Source: Ophioderma brevispina
Taxonomy: Eukaryota > Echinodermata > Ophiuroidea > Amphilepidida > Ophiodermatidae
DNA length: 64,000 nucleotides
Assembly (NCBI GenBank): GCA_023653785.1
Contig: JAMKCH010001698.1
Location: 1 to 64,000, forward strand
Direction: 5' to 3'
In this document: in pieces, positions 12,095 to 22,889 of the stretch
Numbering within the stretch: position 1 is the first letter of the stretch
Layout of the letters: each line of letters starts with the position of its first letter
Notes under the pieces: model-generated
Told to the model about the DNA's origin: nothing
Database searches by the model: none
The model's input: only the letters and a program-made list of their open reading frames with translations
Program-made: the position numbers and the translations under genes

Positions 12095-12220
12095 ATTTTG
12101 CAGGCGTGCAATGACCTAAAATGGGGGAATTGAAGGAACCATTTGCTGTTTTGTGATACTGAAAAGGAACTCATAACGTGGTTTATTCGTGATAGAGTTG
12201 AATACTCGCAAGAGAAAGAA
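12095..12220 (+). pseudogene. Frameshifted copy of the ODC-like first coding exon
   Basis: Preceded by an acceptor-like TTTTGCAG and ending with GAAAGAA|GTAAGTTT, exactly as the exon at 19079-19200. The start region reads ATGACCTAA, where the intact copy reads ATGGACCTC, so a one-base difference puts a stop at codon 3. A further small indel separates ACGTGG from ACGTAA. The downstream segment still encodes FIRDRVEYSQEKE in a frame of its own. It most likely does not code. Confidence 0.7.
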
Positions 12221-12240
12221 GTAAGTTTGGTTTGTATTAT

Positions 12241-12844
12241 AGTAGATCAACCCATCGTGTCACCGGAGGAAAAGTTTTGGACAGCGTCCGATTAGTTGGG
12301 AGAGGAGGCAGTATGTTGTCTGATTCACCTGTTCATTAACGAACTAAGCTAATCTTGCCTTTAATGTTAACTCATCTGTACATAGAGAGTACAAAGACTT
12401 TTAATTCTTCGTATTCAAAATACAAACGCTCAAAATTAACCGGGAACAATTCAAAACATTCAACTCACCTGCAATACCATTGAAGCAAAAAAATACGTAG
12501 TCAGAATGTTTTGAGAGTAATGGTAGCTAGAGACCCTATGGCAATAGGCAGTCCATGCGGTACGCAAGCGAGCTACCTTAGATGAGTACAATACATTCAC
12601 CTGTTTATTGAAATTCCAGCGAGATTTATGTTTAATCGCCAAGTCGAAGTCGTTGCATAGTGTCTATAAATCGTTTTACTGGTTGACTTAATAGTTCATT
12701 TGCATGGAATTGATTTTTCTCTGCTATCGGACCTGCATGTTTCAATAGCGTGGAATTTTAATTTCCACACACTGTCACTCCCCCTCATTCAATGCCTCCA
12801 TACCTTCGGAAAGTATAAGGTGACACGATGGGTTGGAATCTACT
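12241..12844. mobile_element. 0.6 kb TIR element inserted in the duplicated intron
   Basis: Left end AGTAGATCAACCCATCGTGT, right end GGTGACACGATGGGTTGG then AATCTACTT: inverted repeats of about 25 bp with small gaps. The paralogue at 19201-19260 runs through without it, which supports insertion here. No transposase motif was recognised inside. Confidence 0.7.
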
Positions 12845-13559
12845 TATTACAATTTTTGAAAAAGGTCATGACGACTAACTTTAAAGCGAACTATACCATT
12901 GAATACCACAGGTTGAGTAGCTAGTTGAATTGAACCAACTGTCCCAAATTTTTTGTTTATACTGTCTAATCTTTCTCGCACTGCTTCCAGGCTTTTCTAA
13001 ACAGACTCAATCACTGACTTTCAACAAGGTGGGTACTAAAAGATACATGGATCAAAGAAACATGTTTGCCCCCAGTAGTCCATTCTGTTCACGCATGTAT
13101 AACCCTGGCTCACGTGTGCACTTGCGGAGGTCTACATTTATTCAACATACAGTATAGCCTGACACTTCGAGGGGGTCGGAGCTTAAAGGGACAAGCAGCG
13201 ATTTGCTAATCCGAAACATCGAAACAATTATAAAAAAATCATATCTTAGTATTTTTGTTACTGGCATGGATATGCGAACATAACCTGCAAGTGGTTGGCT
13301 TGAAATCTGTGTATTGAAGACAAGGAAGTAATTTTTATCCGATTCTGTAATTTTAATACTTGCGTATCAAAATTCCGACTTGAGATAAAAAAAGACTTTC
13401 CCTGTGAATATCCCAGATTTGTAAGCGTATTATTTTGTATATATTTTGACTATTTTTAAAGTAGTTATATGGAGATGTACATACTTCTCTTTCATTTATG
13501 AGCTAAGAAAATGCATTTGATTATCTCATTATCGCTGTTTTTAAGTTGAGGCATTATAG

Positions 13560-14490
13560 GCTATGGGCCACCGAGACCCCCTTTCCCCCTTAGAGATTTT
13601 CCTTCACCATGTTAGCCAGGGCCCTCAGCTATCATTATATGCTTGTTTAGAAAATGTCATATCTTTGCAAGTAAACAACATAAAAACACCGTTCAAGTGT
13701 CTAAATATGTGTATTTTGAGTTGTCCAGTTGATTACAATCACAATCTGGGTCACAATTATGCCAAATCTTGGGCATTGCCATGGCAACCCCTCTTAAAAT
13801 TTTATTTTGATGAAAAAACTATATCATTGTAAATAGATAAAAACAAAATCTAAGGTCCGTATGCACAAAAAGTTAGACCAGGTTTAAAGTTAAACCCGGT
13901 CTAAGTCAAAATTAGTTTTGTCCAAAATTGACAGTTATTTACGTTTCTCCAGAAAGTAACTAGCAAATTTTAAAGATTAAAATACAAATTTCAAAATAAA
14001 TACAAAATACCTCCCGTTAATACAAAGGAAAATGTCTTTTCTGGTGGGATTAAATTACACTTAGACCAGGTCTAACTTTTGTACATACGGACCTAAGTGT
14101 CAAGAGGTATGCAATTTGAGCTGCCGCATGCCCAGTTTATTGCAATAATGATCTAAGGCCATGGTTATGCCAAACCAGCGTCATTACCATGGCAACACCC
14201 TCTTAAAATTGGAAAATCGGGTTTCGAGAAATAAAGTTAATATAGTTATAGACTATGATTTTCTTAACCATGTTTTTCAGTTAACTAGTACCCTTAGCTA
14301 TCACAATCTGCTTGTTTGCCATCATTTTGATGATATATATGAGCAGCAGAGCAGTTGCCATGGCAACACAGTAATGAGAAAATTAAAATTGGCAAAAAAA
14401 TCCATATTTCTGTACAGCATAATCAGCATAGAAACAAAATCTAAGTTGCTAATTTGATTGCAATCAAGATTTGGGTTATTTAGGGTCACG
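13560..14490 (+). repeat. Repeat array with RFX-like palindromes, block 1
   Basis: Two and a half diverged units, each with CAGCTATCA..AT.TGCTTGTTT, a GTTGCCATGGCAAC-like palindrome (13775, 14184, 14354) and AAACAAAATCTAAG followed by GATTGCAATCA. The inverted equivalent is at 17640-18470. A MITE (13854-14093) sits inside. Open frames here are incidental. Confidence 0.65.
13854..14093. mobile_element. PIF/Harbinger-type MITE with TAA duplication
   Basis: 240 bp with ends GGTCCGTATGCACAAAAAGT and ACTTTTGTACATACGGACC, flanked by TAA on both sides (13851-13853, 14094-14096). The related unit at about 14436-14448 reads AAAATCTAAGTTG with a single TAA and no insert. A 3 bp TWA target duplication is the Harbinger hallmark. 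No coding capacity. Confidence 0.75.
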
Positions 14491-14699
14491 GTATGCAACC
14501 TGGGGGTCGTTCCTATAGAATGTATGAGGGTCACGCATTATGTACTAGAACACGCACATTGGAATCAAACGAATGATGCAATGGTTAACTGAATATATAT
14601 GAGAGAAATTTTAAACAGCTTTTACGCACCCAGATATGTGACAAATCACTTTTTATAATAGTTAATGACAAGCACAAAAGCAACCCTAACAGGAAAATT

Positions 14700-14780
14700 T
14701 TCTAAGACTGCACCGTAGCCCACGACCTTCCGATCACTAGGCGGATGCCATATCCACGAGGCTACCGGCTGTGCCCGATA
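14700..14780 (-). repeat. tRNA-derived SINE head (tRNA-like)
   Basis: On the - strand the sequence reads GGTAGCCTCGTGG.TATGGCATCCGCC, an A-box-like region, followed about 35 bp later by GAAGGTCGTGGGCTAC in the B-box position. It resembles an Arg-type tRNA body. The B box is degraded (GGGCTAC in place of GGTTCGA) and no acceptor stem closes, so it is a SINE fragment, not a working tRNA gene. Confidence 0.4.
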
Positions 14781-14984
14781 AACAGACCTCAAAGCTGGCA
14801 CCTACAGCACAGAGAACATTCAGGGACTAAATGGCAATGCCATGCTGAAAATGGAATTTTTAGGGCTATTATAAATATATCTTAGTCACTAGACAAGACA
14901 ACACAAAAATTCAATCGCAGTAGTGGTCTCGTCGGGGAACCGTCGTCAGACCCCATTCCCATTCTACTCCTCCTCATGGACTCA

Positions 14985-15300
14985 AAGGCTATAATTCCAG
15001 AGTTTTCCTCGTTAGTTGCCAAGGGACCAGTAATATACGGCTGTCATTTCCGGTTTAGGATGGTTTCTATTCTACTTTATCCCTCACTGCATAGAAGTCA
15101 GGGAATGGAGAACTATCCTCACGCCTCTGAACAGGTATATACATGTGGCCTCCAGCATTTCCATATGGAAACATTACCCGCGGTCGTGAAGGTTTTTCAG
15201 AAAGGCTGTTGGAGGAGCGCTAATATACTTACATACATGTTCCAGTATGCAAGTCCTCTCAGCGATGGTTGCGTTTCACTGTGTGTATGCGCGCGCGCAT

Positions 15301-15331
<31 letters not shown>

Positions 15332-15334
15332 GGG

Positions 15335-15405
<71 letters not shown>

Positions 15406-17010
15406 CCATTTCCTTCTCTCAATTCCCGATGGCTCCCAGAACCTTCACCCATGTGGTCATGGTAGTAGCCGAATTCTTGAGAAGGGGATGGACAATCGTC
15501 ATCGACCTGTGGGCCGTCATTCTGCCGTAGTGGCGCCGACTACCTTTGGTCAGGGGGAAGGTGGTTCTGGTCTGCTGAGAAAATATGTGGTGACATACAT
15601 AAGCAAGGGGTGTCAGGAGTCCTTTTTTGCCTGCTCAGGTGGTTCCGAGATTGGGACATCCGGCTGCTCGCCTCCCATGTTCTGGGAGTAGGGAATTTGT
15701 TGGTCGACGCTCTCTCCCGGGTAGGTCCCCAATCAGAGGGTCCTCGGTGGTGTGCCGGCGGCGGTTTGCCGCACAATCTTCCAGAGGGCGGACCGTCCAC
15801 ACGTGGACCTGTTCGCCTCAGCCGTGAATCATCACCTTCTGGCATATTACTCTTGGGACCCAGAGCAATGGGCGAAGAAGGGACGTCATGGCGGCGGACT
15901 GGTCGGGACTGATAGCTAATACTTTTCCCCAGTCGCCATGATCCCGAAAGTGGCTCTCTCCAAAGATTACCTGGCCCTGCTGGTAGCCCCATTGTGGCCA
16001 CTACAGCTGTGGTTTCCCAGGCTGCCAGTTCTGCTTGAGAGAGAACCGATTCGGCTTCCCATAGTGAGGGGCTCGGGTAAGAGGTCCTTTGGCCGACCCA
16101 TTCGTACCAGAGTACACCATAGACGCTCTGAAATCGTCTGTCTGGTGCATCTCAGCAGACTGTATACTCAGGTGAGACTTTCTGAACAGGCTGCCGCGCT
16201 CGCTGTTCAGGCAAAGCGGAAGTCGACAAGAGTATCTTACGATTCTGATATCGACCCCGCAGTTACCATGCATCGTGTGCCGACAAAGATCGATCCTATT
16301 TGTGCAACTGTAGGCCAGATTGCCGATTTTCCTCACAGAGGTCTTTCAAGGGGGAAGGGTCCTAACTCTCCGGGGTTATCGAACAGCCATAGGCCAGACC
16401 CAAAAGAGCTTGGTGATGGCATGAGAGTTTCCTCCAGTCCCCTCTTGTGAAGGATATGTTGACGACACGTTCCCTGGTTCGTAGCACTGTTCCAGAGTTC
16501 TGGCATAGGGGTTCGGAGTGTCACGTCTTGTCTACGGACAAGACCCACCTCTGTATCGAGGAGGAGGGGGTCTCTATTCTTCGAGCAGGCTGGATGGCGA
16601 AGAATCAGACTCTTTTACATCGAAACGGGTATTTTTGCCACATCTGACCAGAGTTGTCTGCCGCTATGAGGGACCTTGGTGTTCATTTAGAACCATTGAG
16701 TGGTAAGGATCTTCGTACTTCTCATCAACTCTTTATCTCTACGGTGCCATCACATAGGCCTGCAGCAAGTGACAAGGTGAGCCGCTGCATTTCCTCAGTC
16801 ATCCGTAATGCACACGAAAAACACCATGATCGGTTGACTGGCTCCTTGGCTAGAGCACATGACATTCAAGCTCAGGCTTCCTCCTGTGCATTCTATAAAG
16901 GGCCTCCATCCCGATCATTGTGGACAACGTCGGTTGGAGTTCTGCTTCCACCTTCCAACAAGCCTATTTGAAAAATATGTTGGTCAAGCAGAGAGTGGCG
17001 AGATAGCCTA
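14985..17010 (+). pseudogene. Degenerate DIRS-type retrotransposon (RT, RNase H, tyrosine recombinase)
   Basis: Motifs appear in DIRS order across several frames: RT start PLNRYIHVA (15124-15150) and HFHMETLPAV (15160-15188); QRWLRFTV (15258-15282); after a simple-repeat interruption, MAPRTFTHVVMVVAEFLRRG (15427-15486). Next come the RNase H end LGVGNLLVDALSR (15683-15720) and the DIRS-specific HVDLFA..NHHLLAYYSWDP (15799-15864). The tyrosine-recombinase region has STRVSYDSD (16226-16252), CATVGQIADF, GDGMRVSSSPLL and SILRAGWMAKNQTL. The HxxR box reads HDIQ near 16858, the catalytic Arg being replaced, and the tyrosine box QAYLKNML lies near 16958-16982 in a shifted frame. Dead copy; no flanking ITRs were confirmed. 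Confidence 0.85.
15283..15402. repeat. (GT)n-(G)n-(A)n simple-repeat insertion inside DIRS RT
   Basis: Composite low-complexity tract: GCGCGC/GTGTGT, then about 22 G, then about 67 A. It separates the RT block ending LRFTV from the block beginning SQFPMAPR, which are adjacent in intact DIRS RTs. Confidence 0.9.
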
Positions 17011-17640
17011 TTAGCAGCTAGAACCAGGGGTTGCGTTGGCATTGGCTACCTTCTACAACCCCGTTCCGTCACCGGTTGAGCCAATGGTATTGTGTAAGAG
17101 TAAGGTCATGGAAGTAAGATATTGCTAATGCAGTGCATTCCCTTCTTAGGAGTGAGAGGGCGATACACTAGGGTACGATACCTACCGTCTACAACTTTAC
17201 GGCACTCCCGCAATTAGTTCTCCACTATCAAGAAGGTCGTTGGAAGGGTTTGTCTGTGGTTTCTTTCTGGGGATAAGGGCGAATCACTGCGCCGCGTGAT
17301 GCGGTCAATGCGGTCTCGACTTTTTCGGGAGTTGCCTTAGTTTAACAGTGTTAATGGCGTTTCTCACGATGCCCAAATGAGACATTCAGAGTCGTAGCCG
17401 GGCGGTGCGATATACCCACCCAAATCTCCAAAATTCCAAAAAGGTCCACAAAAATGATGTGTGCGAGCGAAGCGAGCTAGGACAAAAATAGGGCTTTTAG
17501 GGTTTTTTGGTCAAAAAATGGCAATATTTGGGCAAAAAGGTCCACTTTTGCCAAATTTACACCCCCTCTATTGTGAAAAAGTCCACTTTTGGAAAAATCC
17601 GCACCCCCAGCAAAAATCCTGGCTACGGGCCTGGAAACAT
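17011..17640. other. DIRS 3' noncoding and a diverged repeat
   Basis: 17011-17400 has the GC content of the DIRS element and is probably its 3' part. 17410-17640 is a repeat with two GTCCACTTTTG boxes and AAAATCCTGGCTACGGGCC. No protein. Confidence 0.4.
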
Positions 17641-18470
17641 TTGTGCAGATTTTGCATATCCAAATTTGCTAAAGCCCTACAATAGTCACAGCTGGGTTCT
17701 AGGAAGTAATAAATTGAATTACAATAAATTGGACTTTGATTGCAATCAACTGTGCAGCTAGAAATCCATATACCTAGGCACTTAAATTGTGTTGTTTAAT
17801 TAAAAAATATTAAATTTTCCACTCAAAAAGCTCATTTTCGAGACTGTGTTACCATGGTAACGACCGTTAATTTTCTGTGACCTTAAATAACCACAATCGT
17901 CCTTGCAATCTAATGGGAAGCTTGAAATACATAAAAATTGACACATAGAGCATGTTTTTATGTTGTGTAGTTAGAAAGATTTTCTAAACTCTCATTTTCA
18001 TTACTGCGTTGCCATGGCAACGGCTCTGACGCCCATACCCACCACCAATTTAAAGGCAAACAAGCACATTCTGATATAGCTGAGGATCGAAACTAACAGA
18101 AAAACTCGATGAATGGCAATCTCTAACGGGAGGGAGGGTTTCGCTTTTAAAAAATGTTAAATTTTTCCACCAAGAAGCTCATTTTCGAGACTGTGTTACC
18201 ATGGTAACGACCATAAATTGACATTCTGTGACCTCAAATAATCTCAATCTTGCTTGTAATCAAATGGGAAGCTAGAAATACATAAAAATTGACACATAGA
18301 GCATGTTTTTATGTTGTGTAGTTACAAAGATATGGCATTTTCTAAATTCTCATTTTTCATAATACTGCGTTGTCATGCCAACGGCTGTGGTGCGCACACC
18401 CACCAACAATTTAAAGGCAAACAAGCTGATTCTGATAGCTGAGGACCCAAGCTAACAGAAAAACTTAAGG
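17640..18470 (-). repeat. Repeat array with RFX-like palindromes, block 2 (inverted relative to 13.6 kb)
   Basis: Two roughly 340 bp units, each with GTTACCATGGTAAC (17848, 18195) and GTTGCCATGGCAAC or its variant (18008, 18369), plus ACATAGAGCATGTTTTTATG and AAAGGCAAACAAGC..ATTCTGATA. Inverted relative to block 1. Confidence 0.7.
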
Positions 18471-19060
18471 GGAGTTTCGGTTATGGGCCCATATCCTATT
18501 AACTATGGACTTTATTTTGAAGGTAAAAATAAGTGTCCAGCTCCCTCTTTTTTATTTTCGTTGATGGCTTTTAATTCTTTGAATCTGTCAAATTTCATAT
18601 TAAAAACTGACATAAAAAGGAACAATATCATTAGATGCAAAGGGTTTGTTGACACAAATAATAAACATTAAGCATAGTTTAAATAAACATGCTGTTAGTA
18701 CACATGTACGTTATTTATTTACACCTATATCACTTACATTTTTGGTAGGTTCGTATCGTATCGCCACATCATTATTAAAATATCGAACTTGAAGCAGAAA
18801 TCTTTCTTCGTCAAATACTTGGCGATAATTCTATTTACAGTACAGTAAATCAAAATGAAAACATGAACATTGCTTCATCAAATATTTGCGACCCAACTCT
18901 ATATCTTAGTTATGTTATAAGTCATCGCATAAGGTTTGTAAGGCCTATTGACTTTTGTAGTAAAAATATAAAAATTAGAACATAAACCTTTGTGAAAATT
19001 TCGCGACAATTCTATATTTACAGTTTTGTCTCGAGGTTCAGAATGCGAGTACCTAGATTG
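18471..19060. other. Noncoding upstream of the ODC-like first exon
   Basis: AT-rich. The segment 18535-18620 (GCTCCCTCTTTTTTATTTTC, CTTTTAATTCTTTGAATCTG) recurs at 20990-21075. No promoter element can be supported. Confidence 0.4.
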
Positions 19061-19078
19061 ATTTTACTCAATTTGTAG

Positions 19079-19200
19079 GCATACAAATGGACCTCAAACG
19101 GGGCGAATTAAATGAACGAATTGCTGTTTGTGAATACGGAAAAGGAACACATAAACGTAATTTTATTCGTGATAGAGTTGAATATTCGCAAGAGAGAGAA
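19079..19200 (+). CDS. ODC/antizyme-inhibitor-like, probable first coding exon
   Basis: Acceptor ATTTGTAG|GCATAC, start codon at 19087, donor GAGAGAA|GTAAGTTT, giving 38 codons ending in phase 0. The peptide (MDLKRGELNERIAV, EYGKGTHKRNFIRDRVEY, SQERE) is not distinctive alone. Its length, phase and position fit the ODC N-terminus: joined to the next exon it puts PFY at residues 68-70, against 64-66 in vertebrate ODC, where the PLP lysine is residue 69. The in-phase junction with the exon at 21795 is the main support. The acceptor before the ATG implies an upstream 5' UTR exon not identified here. It could instead be an exon of unrelated origin. Confidence 0.6.
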
Positions 19201-19659
19201 GTAAGTTTGGTTTGTATTGACAACATTTTAAGTAGGTGTGATTTGTATACGATGACGACTAACTTTAACGCGAACCACACCAGTGAATGCCACGGGTAAG
19301 TAGCTGAGTTGAATTAAACCAACTGCCCAATTTAAAAATCTGTTTAAACTGTCTATTCTTTCTCGCACTCTTCCAGGCTTTTATAAACAGTCCCATTGAC
19401 TTTACAACCAACAAAACAGAACAACCGAGTGACCTGCCTCCCACAAAACCCGCACAAGTCGCCAGATCATTAAGGAGGAAGAGCTCAATTAACATGGATA
19501 AAATAATAGAAAACAAAAGCATATCCTTGGCAAATATTGATTTTTGATGGACAAAAGGAAGTGTAATTTTTACATAGTCAGGTTCCTTATGTAATTTTGT
19601 TGGGTTTTTATGGAGATTAGGAAAAATATACATTTTCTGAAAGCTTATGGTTCACCAAA

Positions 19660-20870
19660 TAAGAAAATCAATGTTGGCATTTTTTAATTCCCTATGGCAG
19701 CCATTTTGGAATTCAAAATGGCTGTCAATTTTTTGCTTATACCTCGGTCTCTGAGACTAGAAGAAGCGTGATTCTGGTGTCTATATCCATGTTTTAAGGG
19801 TTAAGGAATCCTATAAGATCTTTGATAACAACATCAGATCATTTGGCCGCCAAATAAAGTCGCTTTTGCCCATATCCCGATTTCTGAGTCTGGTAGATAA
19901 GAGTCATGATTCCAGTGTATATATCTATGTTTCAATGGTCTAGGAAGTATTCTGATAGCAACATTTGATCACTTGGTTATGGCAGTCATCTTAAATTTCA
20001 AAGTGGCTGCTATAGCAGTGTAGTATTTACAGACAGTTTGCCTGCAAAAATGTGACAATTGGACAAATTCATGATTTTCTCTTTGGTTAACCTTGCATAA
20101 AATTCAATATGGTGGCAAATATTGGCATCTTTCAGAATTTGCAAAACATGTTAAGTGCCATATATTAGTAATTAATGTATTGACTTCATCTTAAAGGTAT
20201 GCATATTTAACCAAATAAAATCCCAAATATGACTTTGTAATGGTTAGAGACACATGTCGTACTTTTTTGTCGTACATTTCTGGTATATGCTAAATAATAT
20301 ATTACAGATGACATTTGATATATTTTGGAGATCTTTTAAAGTGGACATTGTGGCTGCCATTTTGAAGCATGTTTACAAAGGGAAAACACCAGATATGATC
20401 TTCTAATAGACAACTTGAAGACATAATGTCACTTACTTAAATTTACCCGTTTATCAAAACTTATGGATGTTATAACTAAATATAGAGATAATTTTTACCT
20501 TTTGTTCTAATTTCTAGCTTTTTAAAATTTTTGAATGCAGCCATACCGACCGCCATCTTAAATTCGCGCCTGTTAGTGTCAGTGTCAAAAAAATGTCAGA
20601 TACAAGGCTTAATTGCATGATTAAAGACATAATTTCAGACTTAAACTTGTAACCTTATCATTTTTGCAGGGATAGTTCACTACAATTATGTGTCGCATAC
20701 CTTTTATAGGCAAAACGGTTTTACTTGGCAGCCATTGGCAAAATTCAAGATGGCTGCCAAGTCCAAATGATCCGACAATGTTATTGGATCCCTGGACCCT
20801 GAATCATGGGTATAGCCTGGGGTATAGATACTAGAATCATGAATTTTATCCGGGTTTCGTGGAGCAGGTC
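19660..20870. repeat. GGCAGCCATNTTG-box repeat
   Basis: Roughly 150-250 bp-spaced boxes on both strands, e.g. TGGCAGCCATTTTGGAATTC (19692), GTGGCTGCCATTTTGAAGC (20349), GCCATCTTAAATTCG (20552) and CAAGATGGCTGCC (20746). They are embedded in diverged repeats with TTCATGATT or CATGATTCCAG-type linkers. Same family as 6035-6365. Confidence 0.55.
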
Positions 20871-21080
20871 ACCGAAACATATTATTGTACTTCGTTCTGT
20901 CACGGATGTAACGTGCGCATTTGCTTAGGCCTACATTTATTCAACATAGCCAGACACTTTTCAGGTCCGGGCATTAACATTAAACAGGCTCCCTCTGTTT
21001 TTTGTTTTTTCGTTGATGACTTTTAATTCTTTGAATCTGTAGATTTTCAAATTAAAAACTGACACAAAAAGGACTTATCC

Positions 21081-21780
21081 GTAAGTAGAAAGAACGAATT
21101 AAATGGAGCATATGTCTAAATTTTAAAATTATATCCAGTTTGCTCCATGTTCATTTCTGTGATGATTAACATAATGACTAGACGCAACTTCTATCGACAT
21201 GCAATAGTGCTCATCAATAATCACCTAAAACACACATTTAAAGAGACACTGGCACATTTGAAAAATAGTGCGCCCTCAAGATTTTCAAAATCGATATTTT
21301 TGCATGGTTGTAAAGCTTTACATACATTAGCCCTCACCTGAAATGATTAAGACCAAATCAAAACAGAACAATTTTATAATTAATGTCGCCGGAGACATTA
21401 ATTCAGCAGACGACGGAAATGGCGTTTAACACAAGAAAACGCACACCGTATGCATGTTTCCCACGGTATGCACCCTGTTTGACCGGTCTGTGAACTTTGT
21501 GGTTTTAATATCAATGAGCACGACTCTATAATATTCATGTAATATACACATTTGTTGATTAAAGTCTGGTTATGGAAAACTTAAAAGATAGCCTATTACC
21601 TGGATGTCTTTAACCTCTTATTAACGTCCCTATCTGTTTTTGAGTATGTTATTTTTATGTGTAAAATGTATCTCTATTCTTCCAATGGCCTAGACTATCA
21701 TTTGAGAGCAAATTAAAGAAATTTCATATTCTGTGAAAATGTGCCAGTGCCGCTTTAAACTCTTTGAACCAAATTGATTA
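21081..21780. other. Intronic noncoding sequence
   Basis: No repeat or coding signal recognised between the duplication and the next ODC-like exon. Confidence 0.4.
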
Positions 21781-21794
21781 TTCGATATTTTCAG

Positions 21795-21891
21795 GAACCA
21801 GACGACGGATTTATGGTCTTTGATTTTGGTGACGTAATAGCAAAGCAAAGGGAATGGAAGAAGCTTCTTCCCCGTGTTCGACCGTTTTATG
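21795..21891 (+). CDS. ODC/antizyme-inhibitor-like, exon with LLPRV.PFY block
   Basis: Acceptor ATATTTTCAG|GAACC, donor TTTTATG|GTAAGC, 97 nt entering in phase 0 and leaving in phase 1. The 32 complete codons read EPDDGFMVFDFGDVIAKQRE then WKKLLPRVRPFY. This matches the group IV decarboxylase block that leads into the PLP-binding lysine (ODC pattern: DAFYVADLGDI..KH..W...LPRV.PFYAVKCN). The next exon should start by completing AVKCN; it was not found in the following 27 kb. Known role of ODC: PLP-dependent ornithine to putrescine, first step of polyamine synthesis, cytosolic homodimer. Antizyme inhibitors keep the fold without activity. The exon does not tell these apart. Confidence 0.85.
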
Positions 21892-22249
21892 GTAAGCTTT
21901 AAAGGTGACATAAATCGGTTTGGTATATTGATGTTATATGTGTTGTATCTCACACAGGAAATCAATCTGACAAGAGAGATCTTATTTATATTCATAAAGA
22001 ATACGAGTGATTTATGGCTGGTCACATCAACCATAAAGTGCTCAATTTTAGCCCAGTCAAAATAAGACAAATGATTTCTTACCCAAAAAAAACATTTCAA
22101 GAAAATAAGTTTCTTCAGAATTGTACTAAGAAAATCTCTAAGAACAAGATATCAAAGGTTGACTAAATTAAAGCAGAACATCTTTTTTGGAGGGGACCGG
22201 GTTTATACAGAGGTCATGAAATGAAAAGAGTCAAAATGTTTTGAAATGT

Positions 22250-22429
22250 ATACCGGTGTGGCAGGAGATATAGTCCTCCGGCTCACAGTCCGGGAACAAT
22301 GGTGAACAATAGGGCAATCGATTCAGTTGACTCTTCACGCAACATTAGTTTCACGCTTTATTCCGTTGTCGTCTATGGAGCCCGGACTATGATGCCTGCC
22401 GGACTATGATTACTTTCACACCGGCATAT
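22250..22429. mobile_element. Palindromic MITE with CCGGTGTG ends
   Basis: Left ACCGGTGTGGCAGGAGATAT then AGTCC..CCGG..AGTCCGGG; right CCCGGACTATGATGCCTGCC then GGACTATGATTACTTTCACACCGG. About 180 bp, self-complementary arms, TA at or near both edges. Noncoding. Confidence 0.65.
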
Positions 22430-22889
22430 TCATCACATTTCATGGGTTAAAGAGTATAGTTTACCCAATTTGCAAATTGTAGTTCCAATAGTTGAAGGTC
22501 ACTATGGGGTAAATTTGCAGTTTCATCAGTTTGTTCTGCATGGAAATAGTGCCAAATTGTTCGTCTAATTGCGCATTTGCCAAAATTACTGGTAGCACTG
22601 TCCATGAAAATTAGTTGCCGCATTAGATGTGCCTGGGACAACAGGTCTATGTATATAGCCAGTCATAACTATGACATCCTATTTGATGTGATAAACTTGA
22701 CTTTTATAAATATTCTTATTCAGTATGACCTAATGAACAATTAACAAATTCGCGACAGTCAGTCCGGACATAAGAATTTAATATATTATAAATGACACCA
22801 GCCGTTGCGCTACTCATCCCCCCCCCACACCAACCACATTTAGTGGATGAACGTCTGAACTATACGTAGAAGGTTGGGTGACTTGCCAT
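22430..22889. other. Intronic noncoding sequence
   Basis: No feature recognised apart from a poly-C patch near 22819-22828. Confidence 0.35.

Larger units (their letters stand above)
12080..13190 (+). repeat. Direct duplication, copy 1 (paralogue at 19060-20990)
   Basis: Matches 19060-19420 and 20870-20990. Shared blocks are the ODC-like first exon, ATGACGACTAACTTTAA.GCG (12870 / 19252), TTTCTCGCACT.CTTCCAGG and CTACATTTATTCAACATA. Copy 1 carries a TIR insertion at 12241-12844; copy 2 instead carries about 1.45 kb of GGCAGCCAT-type repeat. Confidence 0.8.
19060..20990 (+). repeat. Direct duplication, copy 2 (paralogue at 12080-13190)
   Basis: Carries the intact first exon. Contains about 1.45 kb (19420-20870) that copy 1 lacks, filled with GGCAGCCATTTTG-type boxes. 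Confidence 0.75.

Noticed and set aside
14976..15691. Open frames with poly-Gly/poly-Lys or poly-Phe/poly-Pro
   Set aside because: Created by the (G)n(A)n tract; only the flanking DIRS RT motifs are meaningful.
19265..19633. 122-codon - strand open frame opposite the ODC-like intron
   Set aside because: Spans the duplicated intron and repeat border, no motif; the equivalent frame is not kept in the paralogue.
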